From positions 3,116,524 to 3,180,523 of the forward strand of contig NC_052356.1 of NCBI RefSeq assembly GCF_009727055.1: a stretch of DNA of 64,000 nt. The letters run 5' to 3'. The notes beneath the pieces were generated by a model. The model was not told the origin of the DNA. It did not search any database and saw only the letters and a program-made list of their open reading frames with translations. This DNA comes from Benincasa hispida (lineage: Eukaryota > Streptophyta > Magnoliopsida > Cucurbitales > Cucurbitaceae). Positions 21,848 through 34,017 of this stretch are shown in pieces. Both the position numbers and the translations under genes were made by a program. The first letter of the stretch is position 1, and every line of letters starts with the position of its first letter.

Positions 21848-23639
21848 TGTAACGTGTTTAGATTGATGATATAAATTGCTCACAATGATGTGATACTACT
21901 TCTAGTTATGCGTTAATTATGGATGTTCATGTAGTATGTCATGCGTTGTCACAAGTTTCCTTACAATGGAACCAAGTATAATTCCACCGCAAGTTTCTCG
22001 GTGTGATCCGAGGTCGAACATGGGGAATGGTTTAGGTTATTGTGATATGTTCATGATACATGTGACCAGGTTTTCAATCTTTAAAAGTATGTTTGTACAA
22101 GTATATAAATTGCAATAAAATAAAAGAAAGCAGTAAATATGCGATAAAAACATAAAAATACAATAAACCTAAGCTAGATGATACAAGATACAGACTTCAT
22201 GTACAAAATGCTGGGATTAAAGCTGGCTGTGAAAGTTATGCAAAGACATAGGATGCGGTGACAAGTCTTATGAACAGAATATAAAGAGAAAGACAAATAA
22301 TACAAATAATGCAAGTTCTTAATTGGATTGAAGGTACAAATACTGTTCCACCCTTCTCTTGGCGTACACCTCTCAGTGATCAGCCGTGCTCCCACATGTC
22401 TGTGGTGAAACAGAAACTAACGCAATGAATGCAAGGTTGCTTCCATGTCTGGAAGTACTACTCGCTTTAGTTAACGCATTCTTCTGACCTTCTCTCGATA
22501 GATCAGAATGACATCTTCACTTCTGCTCTCACAGGTGAAGATGTCGTCTAGCATGCTTTAGCTAAACGTATTTTATATCTTTAATAAAAATTAAGTTCTT
22601 AGTGATTCATATTGCTCATCAGGGGGTTAAGAGACATCATGGAGAAAGTGATTGGTGGGTGAACAGAAATAGACAAAGAATGGTAAATGGAATTTATTGA
22701 TACATTTAATATTTCTACTAAGTGTTTGATACATGGTGTGTGAATGAAGAGATAAAGAAAACATGAAATACACAATGAAAGAGATATAGAATATATACAA
22801 ATAAGTGTCAATGTCTTGGCACAAATTTAATGAAGATCTGCTTGCCGGGTAGGATGGATTTGATGGTAGGAAGAGCTTCCCTCTCAGGCTTGCTCTACTG
22901 GTAGCAGGGATCTTTGCATAGAGCTTCCAATCGGGTGTTTGGCAGGTTGGATCTGAGATTCACCTCTCGGCCTTATCTCGTCTTCTTCCCGGATTTCTTC
23001 TGTTAAGTACTCAGCTCAGCCTTTTCTCTACAATCTAGCAACACTTATCCCCGTATCAAGTAGCATATCTTTTCTCTGAAATCAATGGGGTATTTATAGG
23101 TGCAGATCTTTGACTCCGGCCTTGTGGTCCCCACTCATGGTTATGGTAATTCCAAAGATGGAGGGATATTATTCCTTTTGTTGTGCAATCAGACCATCAA
23201 TTCTGCACAACCGTTAGTTGTACACGTGTCTCAATCCTCCGCTCTTGCATTGCTCAGCTGCATCTTTCGATCATAGGTTCGCATGTGATGGTTATTTTTA
23301 TTATCGCATGTGGTTGAAGCACAACTTTTGGATTGATTGTCGCATTGCGCCGTCATTGATGAATCGTCTCTTCATTGTTGATTGATGGGCGTAATGTGAC
23401 AGAGATGCATTAATTAGTCTCTCGTGAGCCTTGAGCGCAAGCGGTGACTTGGTCTCCAACAAAACAGAGTAAAGTTCGGCTTGTTTTCCATCTTTTTGGT
23501 GTTAGTGGGTGTAATCGCAAACATTTATAATTATTGCAATACTAGGCTAATTTTCATACAATTGGCGCATAATTACTAACTTTTGGCCGCAGTATCTAGA
23601 TAAGGTGGCATAAATAACTTGTATTTCTACAAATTATCA
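21848..23639 (-). mobile_element. Solo LTR with exact 5-bp target duplication CCCTA
   Basis: A 1792-bp unit running TGTAACG...ATTATCA on the plus strand is flanked by CCCTA at 21843-21847 and 23640-23644. It interrupts the LTR exactly between ...cttac and cttcaagg, which are contiguous in the related LTR. On the minus strand CCTATAAATACCCC (23100-23087) is a good TATA box, so the LTR reads leftward. No primer-binding site or polypurine tract is attached. It contains no gene; the small open frames inside are chance. Confidence 0.85.
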
Positions 23640-24298
23640 CCCTACTTCAAGGAAGGGGTGACTCCATCTTATGAAGCTGAGTTCCTAGCTCCCAAATCAG
23701 ACGAATCCCCAAAGTGGTAGGTTTGAGTCGACACTCTGGCCACTTGCAGCCATGCAAGTCAAAGGATCGCCCTCAATGGCAGGAGTTCCCAACTCACTCA
23801 GGATTGAGGTCATCTTACCTATGGTCATCCTAGTGAAGTGAAGTCTCTGTCATGAATGGAGTTATATGACGAGACGTTAACACTTCGAGGTCAGGTCTTA
23901 TACAAACTCTTTGTATAGGATTCCCTCGCTTGCATGTCCCCTACACGAATGATCAGGATTAGACCATCTGTGACAAGTCACAATACTTGTAACTATTTCA
24001 CAAAGAGGGTCGCGTTCATAGTGTTACCAGGATACGATTTCCCTCTTATATCCATATACTACAGACCATTTTGGTTGTCACTTAAGACATGATCCACTTG
24101 TATGTCACTACATACATGCTTAAGTTACATAAAGACAACTAGGGATATTAAGTTTATTGGTTTGTGGTAAAATAAAAACATCTAAATGTGCAAAGTTAAG
24201 AAATGAAGTAAATATCATATATATTATACATCACAAGCATTCGTACAAAATTGTTTACAAACTACAGGACACGAGACTATAGGGCACAAACCCCAACA

Positions 24299-24313
24299 AT
24301 CTCCCACTTGTCC
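24299..24313 (-). other. Copia B polypurine tract
   Basis: Minus-strand GGACAAGTGGGAGAT immediately precedes the LTR start TGTTGGGG, the standard second-strand priming site of a copia element. Confidence 0.8.
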
Positions 24314-24643
24314 TAAAGCGAAGTGAGAAGTACAAAAACAAGTACAAAACAATAAACTAGGGCATAAAAACCCATTACAATAAAATCTCCCACTTGTCCT
24401 AGTCCAGCCGTGGGCGGTGCCGTAGACCTATACTCTGAAGGTGACCCTCAAACATTATAGCCGTGAGGCCTTCGTAAACGGATCAACAACATTTTGCTCC
24501 AAGAAATCTTCGTGATGATACTCTCTGATGCACTATCTCACGGATCAGATGATACTTCTGCTCTATGTGTTTGCCGCGCCTGTGACTCCTGGGCTCTTTG
24601 GAGTGCCACAACACCACTATTGTTCACAATAGAGAGTGATGGG

Positions 24644-25331
24644 CTAGACATATCTGGAACAACTTCTAGCTCTGTCAAGAACTTCTGAGCAGACGACCTC
24701 ATTAACAACTTGACAAAAAACCGCTACGTACTCGGCCTCCATCGTGGAGTCGGCGATGCACCCCTGCTTAGTGCTCCGCCACACTACAACTCCTCCGTTA
24801 AGAGTAAAAACTGACCCTGAAGTAGACTTTCGAGAGTCCTTATCAGTCTGAAAGTCAAAATCCGTGTATCTAGTAAGGATCAAATCCCTAGACCCATACA
24901 CGAGCATATAGTCCCTCGTTCTCCGAAGATACTTGAGGATGTTCTTAACTACGGTCCAGTGACCCTGGCCTGGGTTAGACTGATACCTACTTACTATTCC
25001 TACAACGTAGCAAATGTCTGGCCTAGTGCAAAGCATCGCATACATTAAACTGCAACGACAGATGCATATGGGACCCGTCTCATCTCCTCAACCTCTTGAG
25101 GCATCTTAGGACACATGTCTTTAGACAAAGTGACTCCATGCCTGAATGGTAGTAGGCCCCTTTTGGAATCCTGCATCGAGTACTTGAGCAAGATTTTGTC
25201 AATATACGATGCCTGAAACAATGCTAGTACTTTGTTCTTACGATCCCAAAAGATCTGTATACCCATAACAAACTCAGCCTCTCCCAAATATTTCATTTAG
25301 AATTGGGTCGCTAGCTAGTTCTTAACTGCAG
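24644..25331 (-). pseudogene. Copia B: reverse transcriptase end and RNase H
   Basis: Minus strand. MKYLGEAEFVMGIQI is the RT block after YVDD. PYASVVAV is then followed by MYAMLCTRPDICYVVGIVSR, the usual VGSLMYAMLCTRPDI junction, with a frame change between them. KSTSGSVFTLNGG, VVWRSTKQGCIADSTMEAEY gives the RNase H active site. The C-terminus decays into stops near 24644. Confidence 0.85.
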
Positions 25332-25831
25332 TCAGTGACCTACATCATTTCCAATGAGCAGTATATCGTCTACATACAATATTAAGAAAACTATTGAACT
25401 GTTGACGATCTTCTTGTAAACACAAGGTTCATCAACGTCGCCATCTGCCAACATAGCTAGGATTTCTGTGAAACCCAAATAGCGATCAGGTGGGTTCGTA
25501 ACCTTCCCACTGAATTGAGGTTCCCTCAACTTTTGAGGTGGAACGACCTACCAAATGAACTATCATCAACAACTCTGGTTAATGAAGTAGGTTCTTCAAC
25601 AACTCTTGTTGAAGTTTCAGTAGTTTCTTTGGAAAGCTCACGTAACACGACTTTACTATGTGGACTGTGCTCCCTGATATGATCCTCCTCCAGGAAAGTA
25701 GCGTTCGTGGAAACAAACACCTTGTTTTCGGACGAATCATAAAAGTAACCCCCTCGTGTACCTTTGGGGTAGCCTACAAATAAGCACAATCTTGAACGTG
25801 ATTTCAACTTCTCGGGATTTGCCTCAAGCAC
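25332..25831 (-). pseudogene. Copia B: integrase tail fused to the YVDD part of RT (internal deletion)
   Basis: Minus strand. LFVGYPKGTRGGYFY and NKVFVSTNATFLEEDH form the integrase C-terminus. GKVTNPPDRYL then LAMLADGDVDEP is the start of RT, but the next residues are CVYKK..VFLILYVDDILLIGND. The roughly 180 residues that normally separate these blocks, including the LDVKTAFLNG motif, are absent. The join lies at about 25425-25440, at the codons for DVDEP, which occur similarly before and after the missing stretch. The catalytic YVDD itself is intact. A stop (25550s) also splits the frame. Confidence 0.85.
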
Positions 25832-26560
25832 ATGTGCTGGGCAACCTCATATGCGGAAGTGACGTAAACTAGCTTTACGCATTCCACAACTCCAAAGATG
25901 TTCTCACAACACTCTTAGAAGGAACACAGTTTAAAGATGTATACCGCAGTCTCCATTGCAAAACCCCAAAATGAGTCCGGTAAGGAAGCGTAACTCATCA
26001 TCAAACGAACCATGTCCAAAAAGGTTTTGTTTTTGCTCTCAGCTACACCATTTTGCTGAGGTGTACCTGGCACTAAGAGTTGGGAAACAATTCCATGTTC
26101 TAATAAATAGTCCTGGAACTCAGAATCCAAAAATTCTCCACCTTGATCTGATCAAAGTGTTTTAATTCGTCTATCCAAAGCATTCTCAACTTCAGCCTTA
26201 AATAATATGAACTTTTCAAAAGATTCAGACTTTCGTTGCATCAAATAAACATACATATATCTCGAGTAATCATCAGTAAAACTGATAAAGTACTCATAGT
26301 GTCCTCGAGCTCGCACGTTCATAGGACCGCAAAGGATAGAATGTACTAATTCTAGAGGCTCTTTGGCTCGATAACCTTTTCCAGTAAAAGGTCTTTTAGT
26401 CATCTTACCCTTAAGGCAAGATTCGTACATTAAATTTTCTTCTAACTAGCTTAGAAGGCCATTCTTCACGAATCTCTCAATCCTATTGAGATTGAGTGCC
26501 CTAATCGAAGGTGCCAAAGTTGGGCATTTTCTTTTGTAGAAACCTATTGGCGTTTAGATT
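25832..26560 (-). pseudogene. Copia B: integrase core and pre-integrase region
   Basis: Minus strand. CLKGKMTKRPF (zinc-binding part), LELVHSILCGPMNVRARGHY with the first catalytic-aspartate site, FISFTDDYSRYMYVYLM, LLVPGTPQQNGVAESKNKT and MVRLMMSYASLPDSFWG follow the copia order. A stop lies between KTL and the MDSEFQDYL segment. Pre-integrase sequence reaches about 26560 with stops. Confidence 0.85.
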
Positions 26561-27052
26561 GAGTTACGACAGATTTAAAACTCTCTATGTTATGGAGGGA
26601 ACTTAAGGCTAACGGTCTTAGTACATACAAGTTATTTTCCAATTTAGCTGTAAAAATTTCAACACCATCCTTATGAATAAACACTTTATTCAATTTAAAA
26701 GAAAGAGTGTAATTGCTTTGTAACAGATACTTTACAGAAATAAGGTTCCTTTTTAGTTCAGGAACTACAAAGACATCTTTTAATACAAGAAACCTATTCT
26801 TTAAAGTTAACTAGATGCCTCCCACTGCCACAGCTGAGACGACGTGTCTGATGCCTACTCGCAACTTCATCTCACCAGCCTCCAGCTATCGCCAGGATCT
26901 AATCCCCTGAAAAGAATAACAAACATGATTAGTGGCCCCCGAATCAATTATCCAAGCAAAATCATCATTCTCCACTAAACAAGTTTCTAACACAAGTAAA
27001 TCAAATTTACCTTTGTCTGCCTTGGCCTTAGCCTTGGCTGCCTTTTTTTCCT
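26561..27052 (-). pseudogene. Copia B: protease region
   Basis: Minus strand. DDFAWIIDSGATNHVCYSF at about 26903-26975 is the copia aspartic protease active site, with DSGA intact. The rest of the region to 26561 codes in broken frames. Confidence 0.75.
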
Positions 27053-27906
27053 TTAGATAATGAGGACAATTCCTCTTCTAGTGTTCGTCCTGGTTACAGT
27101 GGAAACATTTTCCTTTTTCAACCGGTGGTGGACGCTTCTTCTGGGCAACAGGTTATGGGTTAGCAGGCGCATTCCCTTTCCCTTTACCACTTTTCTTCTT
27201 CTTCCCCTTTCCAGAGTTAGAAGTTGAAGGTATAGACTTTGTTCTTGAGGTCGAACCTCGATGGGATCTTTTAGAAGATGAGATAAGATTTGCCTCACCT
27301 TCCTTTTTCTTCTTACTTTTCAGCAAGGATTGGTAAGTCTGTAACTCGTTGAGGAGAGTAGTAAGGGTATAGTCCACTTTGTTAAGAATCGTATTGCTAA
27401 CAAAGTGGAGGAATCTCTCCAGCAATAAATGTAGGATAATGCTAACTTAACTGCCCTCATCGATTTTAGACCCATTCAACTCCGCCATGTTAAAGTGGAC
27501 CATCATATTCAGCACGTGCTCACGAACAAAGGTGCCTTCCCCAATTTTGGAGTTGAAGATGTGTTTCAGAGCCTCATGCTTGAGCTGTCCAGACGGCTGA
27601 CCGAACATTCCCCACAGGGACTCCAAGATCTCACGTGCTAAGACCATGGGCTCATGGTTCTTGCCCAACACGTCATTAAGACTGGCCAAGATATAGACTC
27701 GAGCCTTCTCGTTTGCCCGTGTCTAATGCTCGTATGTCGCCCGAACATTTCGAGTAGCATCCTAAGGTGGAATAGGAGGACAGTCCTCCGTAAGGACAAA
27801 CTTCAGATCCTCGATGATGAGTATCGTTGTGAGCATATATTTCCAACTCGAATAGTTTTGACCATTCATTTTTTCGGCGCTAAGTAAACTGAGTGGCTGT
27901 AGCCAT
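27053..27906 (-). pseudogene. Copia B: gag with CCHC zinc knuckle
   Basis: Minus strand. ATG at 27906 (MATATQ) is followed after a frame change by LSAEKMNGQNYSSWKYMLTT and LTEDCPPIPP. Then come EPMVLAREILESLWGMFGQP, HEALKHIFNSKIGEGTFVREHVL and a basic Lys/Ser-rich stretch. The zinc knuckle KCFHCNQDEH...RNCPHYL is readable near 27060-27110, interrupted by one stop. At least three frame changes make it inactive. Confidence 0.85.
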
Positions 27907-28495
27907 TTAAAATTGTTGCTAAAAAACGAATAAACTCTTATAAGACTTTGCAAAACCACATTTTAACCAATTAGTTTTAGCATAATAGATTCCAAGTACC
28001 CTAAGTGATAAGATTTCTATTTTGCAATGATGCCCCAACGAGGCAGGGCAAACGTCACCGGTGGGGTGATCAAAAGTGGTCCCTTCACTGGGATGAAACA
28101 TTCTCAACTATTAGGCAGAACAACTCTAGAACTGAACCTAATAGCCACCATTTGTTTGGTCAGAACTGTTAACCCTTATAATTCTGCGTAAGTGTAAACC
28201 CTTGTTTTTTCGGGCCCAGAGTCCCGCCCTAATGCACCCACCATAGGGAAAAAGTAGATTAGGACAAGAGACTAAGTAACCTTATCCTCTTACAAGGAGA
28301 TCAAATTAAAGAAAAGTGCAAAACAGACATCCTATAGGGGGGCACCCTAAGGTGCCTGGAGGCAATGTGCAGAAACTTTATTTAATCCAACGAGGAGAGA
28401 CCATGGAGTATGCTGTCGCACTTCCTGCTCCCACTTACTATGAACATCCTTCCATTCACCTTGAATGTCATCGTTTACATAGCTAAAATAGATGT
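27907..28495 (-). mobile_element. Copia B leader, gag-proximal part
   Basis: Non-coding DNA upstream of gag on the minus strand. It contains no LTR and no primer-binding site; the rest of the leader resumes at 34766-35901. An insertion or rearrangement of about 6.3 kb, made of gypsy and other sequence, separates the two leader parts. Confidence 0.5.
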
Positions 28496-29110
28496 TGAAA
28501 ATCTTCAAAAAAACTAGAAATGCAAAACGAAGGTCATCGTTTGACATAGCAAAACTAGTAACAAAAGAGGTGTAACAACCCCTTCCATAAAAACTATGAA
28601 ACTTAAGATGTTGAAAATCAGCAACACTTCTACACAGTCCGAGCTGAGAACTGTGGAAAACGGTCATGAAGTTAAGAAAGTCTTATCCACTAAAAAACAT
28701 ACCATTTGAACTTACCATTTTGTCACTGGGAAAACTTCATATGTGCATGAAGAAACTGGTCATACTATTAATGCATCATCTGAAATCGAAACAGAATAAA
28801 TCTAGTCAACTGAAAACTGCTTCTACTTAGAAATGCCAACTGTGATGTCTTTCCTAGGGTCTACATGTCGGGAATAACTCTGTCTAATTAATTCTCACAT
28901 TCATGAGAAACTCATCATGAGGTCTATGCTGTCATGAGCTATAAAACTTGCTTGAGCATCCTCATATTATTCTTTAGGCTTGAAAAAATCACATATCATT
29001 ACTTAGACCCCGCTGCGAACGAGTCCGGAATTTCCCCCGAAAATGAGGTTTGAAGTCCTAGATGCTAAAACATAAGTCAAATTGAAACACATTTTCATAA
29101 CCTCGTAATA
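28496..29110. repeat. 0.6-kb direct repeat, copy 1
   Basis: Over 600 bp match 34018-34625 closely (for example atgcaaaacgaaggtcatcg, ttgaaaatcagcaacacttc, ccccgctgcgaacgagtccg). It includes TGTAACAACCCCTTCC, which looks like a gypsy LTR start. Origin not identified. A poly-T run follows at about 29131-29149. Confidence 0.75.
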
Positions 29111-30937
29111 ACCGTACATTGATCCTGAAGTCTTTTTTTTTTTTTTTTTTAATATAAAACCTTCTTGATTCATAAGTCCTAGCTTAGTGCCCATGCAAGA
29201 GAATACATACTATCTTGTAATACTCCAAACCTACTTTTTTAGTAACTTCTTTACTATCAACTCGACTTTATTGCCAAGTCTATCCCATACACCAATGGTT
29301 ATATTGGAAGATCCAACTTACTTACTTTTGTGCATGTACTATTATTGTCTACCTCGAGTTGGATTATTTTCTTTTCTTAATCAACTTTGATGGTCTTTCT
29401 AGTTCATGGTTTTCAAACTAGCACACAAACTCAAAATCCCTTAAATATTACTAATGCCCCTCAATGATTTACCTCTTAACTAATGAAAGCCCTCAACATA
29501 CCATGTCAATAGTTATCGATCATCTACTGTTACTAGTAACTCCATTTTTAACTTATCCCTTTCTCAACCTTCTATTTACGATAATAGATTCTTGTGTTAA
29601 AACAAAGTTCCATACCAATCACCTACCTAAGCTATCTTTCCATCTAACACATATTGTCCTAAAGTTCCACATGACAATAAGGTATTCTTCTTTTACACCA
29701 AAACAAATACCTTGTAACCCCTCTTTCAAGCCTTCAAACCATACTTAACTAGGAGTTTAGAACACATTAAATTCCTTTCCTCTTTCCAAAAAGTAAACTT
29801 CCTGTGGATACTTCTCTCCTTCATTTACACTTATCTTTTGATTAAAACCACTATAAATTCAAGACACTCTTTTTTTTCCACTTGTCCGATTGGAACATAA
29901 TCTCTTTTACTAAATTATATTTTTCTACTTAACTCCTCCATAAATCTTGTATCTCTCACTAAGAATTTCCATCTTGTAGAATTCTCCTTTGCCAATTTTC
30001 TTGCTTTTAGACTCCGAAAGACTTTTGTTTGTTCAATTTGCCCACTTGGATCTCCTACCAACAATAACGCTATGAAATTAATTAGGTACTCTTTAAATAA
30101 TCCTACAACCAAACAAATAACACCTTTTCTTTTATGTACCACCCCCCACTCACACACCTCTCCACCACCTCACCTCGCCACCTTTTAAGTCCAAACTTCA
30201 TGAGCCTATCCTAATTTGACTTTCTTAATTAGATATTCCAAAAGAATTCTTCATATCATCACATATACTTTTCCTACTCCATCAAGTCGTAGTATTACCC
30301 AAATGATTATGACTTATGAATCCTTTCTAAAATTCTTCTTGAAATGTTGGGTTCTTAATACCTCAAAACCTTTAATAAATCTGTAGTCTCTTCTTTTTCT
30401 CATTCTTATCCATAAAACAACTTTTAACCTTATACTTAAGTATGTGGCCTATGAAGAAATTTATACTACCACCGATTGCACTATCCAACACAAAACATAA
30501 CACTAGTCCTTGATCAATTCTTGTCTCGATAATTTGATTCTTTGGCATAAACATTTAAATATCTTCATTCCTAAATTGTCATAACTCTACATAGTTTCAT
30601 CAATCTTAAGCATTGCTGAACTGAGGTATATATTTGTTCATTTCTAACATAATTTCCATGAGATTAACTAGTGCCAAGTGACCCCATAATTTACTCTATT
30701 TTATTTTTCTCCTTTTGTAGTGTCATACCTGATAATCCTCTTATTATAACTTCTAACGAGTCACTGACCTAGCATTAGAACATAACTGGTGAATTTAGCT
30801 AAACAAATATTTTAATGCACAACTATCATAAAACTTGTAATTGATAAGACGTACCTGACGATGACGAGGAATCTGTTCATGGGCCACAGGGACAATCTAG
30901 ACTTACATAGTAAGTTAGTCTACAGAACCCAAAACAT
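29111..30937. other. Spacer without recognisable genes
   Basis: Low-complexity, T- and C-rich on the plus strand. It lies next to the gypsy primer-binding site, where the leader and gag of the minus-strand gypsy element should be, but I recognise no gag motif. The frames at 29187-29390, 29464-29748 and 29915-30157 have no domain signature. Confidence 0.4.
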
Positions 30938-30952
30938 GGGCTCTGATACCAA
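30938..30952 (-). other. Gypsy element primer-binding site, tRNA-Met type
   Basis: Minus-strand TTGGTATCAGAGCCC, complementary to the 3' end of initiator tRNA-Met, lies 1 bp from the LTR end at 30954. Confidence 0.8.
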
Positions 30953-30953
30953 C

Positions 30954-33084
30954 TGTAACAACCTGACCCCCTAGAACTTAGGTTAGGTCGTTACTAAAAT
31001 AAATACATACATAGGATTTGAAATGACGCTCAGTAATGTTGAAATAAATGCTAAATAGACAAGAGAAGTTCAAAAGCAATTTATTAAATGCAATTTTTAA
31101 AATAATAATAGGGTATTCATAATTCGTAAAGACTATTAAAATATAAAAGTAACAATCCTTCATAATAAGTTTCAAACAGTAAAACTAGAAATTAAGGGTA
31201 AAATAAGGATTCTAAATTTCATGATGCGGAAAGCGTAAAAATTAGTCCCAGTGGCTCAATCATGAATTCCGCTTCGCCATCGTCGGTGTATCTCTACCCT
31301 TACCTGAAACATCAACATAAGAAAGAATGAGTATGAAATACTCAGTAAATAACCCCACCACTAGGGTCAGGCTAGGCATCTATGTCCTTTAGATACCCAC
31401 CTACGGCACATAAGCAAATGGAACAAACGAGAGACCGAGCTCTATCCTATTGTAGTTAAGTATGCCCACAAAACTGGTGAATCCCGAAGGAAACACAAAA
31501 CTGGTGAATCCCGAAGGAACACAAACTGGTGAATCCCGAAGGAAACACAAACTGGTGAATCCCGAAGGAAACACAAACTGGTGAACTCTGAAGGAAGCAC
31601 AAACTGGTGAATCCTGAAGGAAGCACAAACTGGTGAATCCCGAAGGAAACAAAAACTGGTGAGCATCTAACTAATCAATGAGGATATTTACACAGTCTTA
31701 ACGTGCTAAGATTCAACATTGTACAGTTCTAAAACATACATAAAAATCTTTGATACTATGACTTCATCACATACACATATTTCTTAATAACATATTATAC
31801 ATCATCCATGTATAACTTACATCATAAATCCACAACATGCAAGTATGCCTCAACACCAGCAGATCATACATCGACATATGAAAACACATACTATCACATA
31901 CTAATGATCAAGTACTTAGGTGTGTATGTAAACAAATCAGAATTCGTGCCAGAACATACTTTTATTCAGGTCATACTGTCAATCAACATGCTAACATTTA
32001 CCATAACATACACTTATCATGCTAGCATACAACTAAAGCCTGGCCCGTGGGCAGTTCCAGTGGTAAGATTACTTACCTCAAATAAAGTCCAAAAGTTAAG
32101 TCAAGCGAACAAACTCCTTTCTAGCTTTCCACAACTTTTGAATGAGATCCTAGAACATGGACAGAAATCGATCTTAACCTTTAAGCCCAATTTTTAAACA
32201 TTAAATCATTCCCAAATCACCAGCACAACTTACCCAAAAGCTTGTCGAAACCACATCCAAATCCTCTTGACACCACACTTTTGACTTCAAAGTTTCTCCA
32301 AAACTCAATTTTAAAGCCCAAAAAAAATATGTGTCAATAGATTGAAGCAGAACACCATTAGCCAATAAATCCAATTAAAATAGCACAAACTTACCCCAAA
32401 TCCACAAGTTTCAACCCTTATTGTTGGCAGTACAAAAGACAAGAAATGACTGATCCGAAGCACCCTTGTGTGACTGTCGAACTCGAGATTCTGGGCGTCG
32501 ACCTGCAACCCATGGAGAGCAATGCGGGTTGGCGAGCGATACCGTTGGGATTCGATGATCAGAGGCGCGGTTGAGCGTGAATCAAGTGGCGTTGACTGCT
32601 TCGTGGTCTAGACGTGTGAAGGAGCGGTGCAGCGGCGTTCAGATCTGGGCAGTGAAGGGAGGCGGCAGTCAGCGGGGGTTATAGGGGAGGGTTGCACAGC
32701 GAGATTGGCCGCGAGCGACGACTGAACGACCGGCGAAGCTTGGGCGAGCGAGGAGGAGATCGGCTGGGTCGGGAGGAAGAAGAGGAGAAAGAAATCGGGG
32801 AGGGGTGTGTCGTGCGAGGAAGAAGGAGGGAAAGGGTTGATTTAATATAATAATAATAATAAATAGTAATAAAATATAATAACTAAAAAGGAATTAACTC
32901 ATGTCGTTAATTTTCACATTGAAAATTCAAAATTGAATATTTTCCGCCAACTTAAATTCCCGCATTTATACTTGAGAGTCTCATAAAATTTCCAAAAAGG
33001 CCCTCCGACTAAGCAATTATTGAATTACCAAAATATAACGTTACTGAAATTACATTATTATATAAAAATGTGCGGGGTGTTACA
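30954..33084 (-). mobile_element. Ty3/gypsy LTR with internal minisatellite
   Basis: The 2131-bp LTR starts TGTAACACCCCGC on the minus strand at 33084 and ends ...GGTCAGGTTGTTACA at 30954. A primer-binding site lies on its left and a polypurine tract plus integrase gene on its right, so internal sequence flanks both sides. That is the arrangement left by recombination between tandem elements, or of two elements sharing an LTR. 32500-32840 is strikingly GC-rich. The same family is present in plus orientation at 57846-60133. Confidence 0.8.
31463..31660 (-). repeat. 26-bp minisatellite in the gypsy LTR, about 7 copies
   Basis: Unit ACTGGTGAATCCCGAAGG plus AAACACAA, repeated about seven times with few changes. 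The homologous LTR at 57846-60133 has a 28-bp version with about 13 copies. Confidence 0.9.
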
Positions 33085-33200
33085 TTCTTTCCTTCTCAAG
33101 GAACTTTCATCTTCGAAAGTTAAAAACACTCCGGGTAACAAAACACTCTGGGTGTTACATTCTTCCCTCCTCAAGGAACTTTTGCCCTCGAAAGTTCATT
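33077..33200 (-). repeat. Duplicated PPT/LTR-start segment
   Basis: The segment GGTGTTACATTCTT followed by CC(T/C)TC(T/C)TCAAGGAACTTT and CTCGAAAGTT occurs twice, about 72 bp apart (33077-33127 and 33149-33199). Each copy holds a polypurine tract and the first bases of the LTR. Confidence 0.75.
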
Positions 33201-34017
33201 CTTGAAAAAGCTCTAGGTACTGGGCTTTCATCTCATCCTCTCGCTCCCAGGTGGCCTCCTTGAACTGGTGGTTCTGCCACAAGACTTTCACAAAATCAAT
33301 TTCCCGGCGGCGCAATGTCTTAACTTCTTTGGCAAGGATCTCTATGGGCTTCTCCTCGTAGCTAAAGTTATCATTCAATCGCAAGGGCTCATAGTCGACT
33401 ATGTGGGACGGATCTGTCACATACTTCCTTAGCATCGAAACATGGAATACATTATGAACTGAAGACAATGCTGGGGGCAAAGCCAAATGGTAAGCTACAG
33501 GGCCAACTCGTTTCAGGACCTCGAAAGGTCCAATGAATTTCGGACTCAACTTTCCTTTCCTGCCAAACCTCAGAACACCTTCATGGGTGCCACCTTTAAG
33601 AACACTTTCACCCCAGTCTCAAATTCCAAGTCCTTACATCTTACATCGGCATAGCTTATCTGTCTGCTCTGAGATGGTTGCATACGAGCCTTGATCTTCT
33701 GTAAAGCCTCATTCGTGGTCTGCACCAATTCAGGTCCTAACAACTTCCTCTCACCAACCTCACCCTGGCATACTGGAGACTTGCAACTCTTTCTATATAG
33801 GGCCTCAAATGGCAATGTGCCAGTGGAAGGTTGATAGCTATTATTATATGCGAATTCCATTAAATGCAGGTGAGAGTCCCAACTCCCTAAAAACTCTAAT
33901 GCACAAGGGCATAACATATCTTCCAATATCTGGTTCAGACGTTCTATTTGGGCATCAGTCTATGGGTGAAAAAAATTGTACCAAAATCTAATCAAGTATC
34001 CAATACTAACTGAAGAC
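33196..34017 (-). pseudogene. Gypsy chromovirus integrase C-terminus and chromodomain
   Basis: Minus strand. NQILEDMLCPCALEFLGSWD and HLMEFAYNNSYQPSTGTLPF form the end of the integrase core. SRQISYADVRCKDLEFETGV and FLKVAPMKVF follow, then after a frame change PKFIGPFEVLKRVGPVAYHL and SVHNVFHVSMLRKYV. The last part (IEILAKEVKTLRRREIDFVK, VLWQNHQFKEATWEREDEM) is the chromodomain of chromoviruses, which targets integration to heterochromatin. A stop lies in the HPQTDGQ region near 33960. Upstream the gene is cut at about 34017 by the 0.6-kb repeat, so gag, protease, RT and most of integrase are lacking. Confidence 0.85.

Larger units (their letters stand above)
20360..24298 (-). mobile_element. 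Copia B: 3' LTR, interrupted by a solo LTR
   Basis: Begins TGAAGGAACTCTTATTC (plus-strand view) and ends ...CACAAACCCCAACA at 24298, immediately before the polypurine tract. Without the inserted 21848-23639 unit and one copy of its duplication it is about 2.1 kb, the same as the LTR at 11509-13582. 20760-21080 is an array of CGATCGT-cored repeats (for example ATACGATCGTTTAGTAAATA). It matches the 5' LTR at 35916 onward through about 37850. Confidence 0.75.

Noticed and set aside
29187..30157. Several 67-94 codon frames that might be a gag gene
   Set aside because: No gag, zinc-knuckle or protease motif; the composition matches AT-rich spacer.
31401..31666. Repetitive open frames on the minus strand (FPSGFTSLCFLRDSPVC type)
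   Set aside because: Same cause: the 26-bp minisatellite inside the gypsy LTR.
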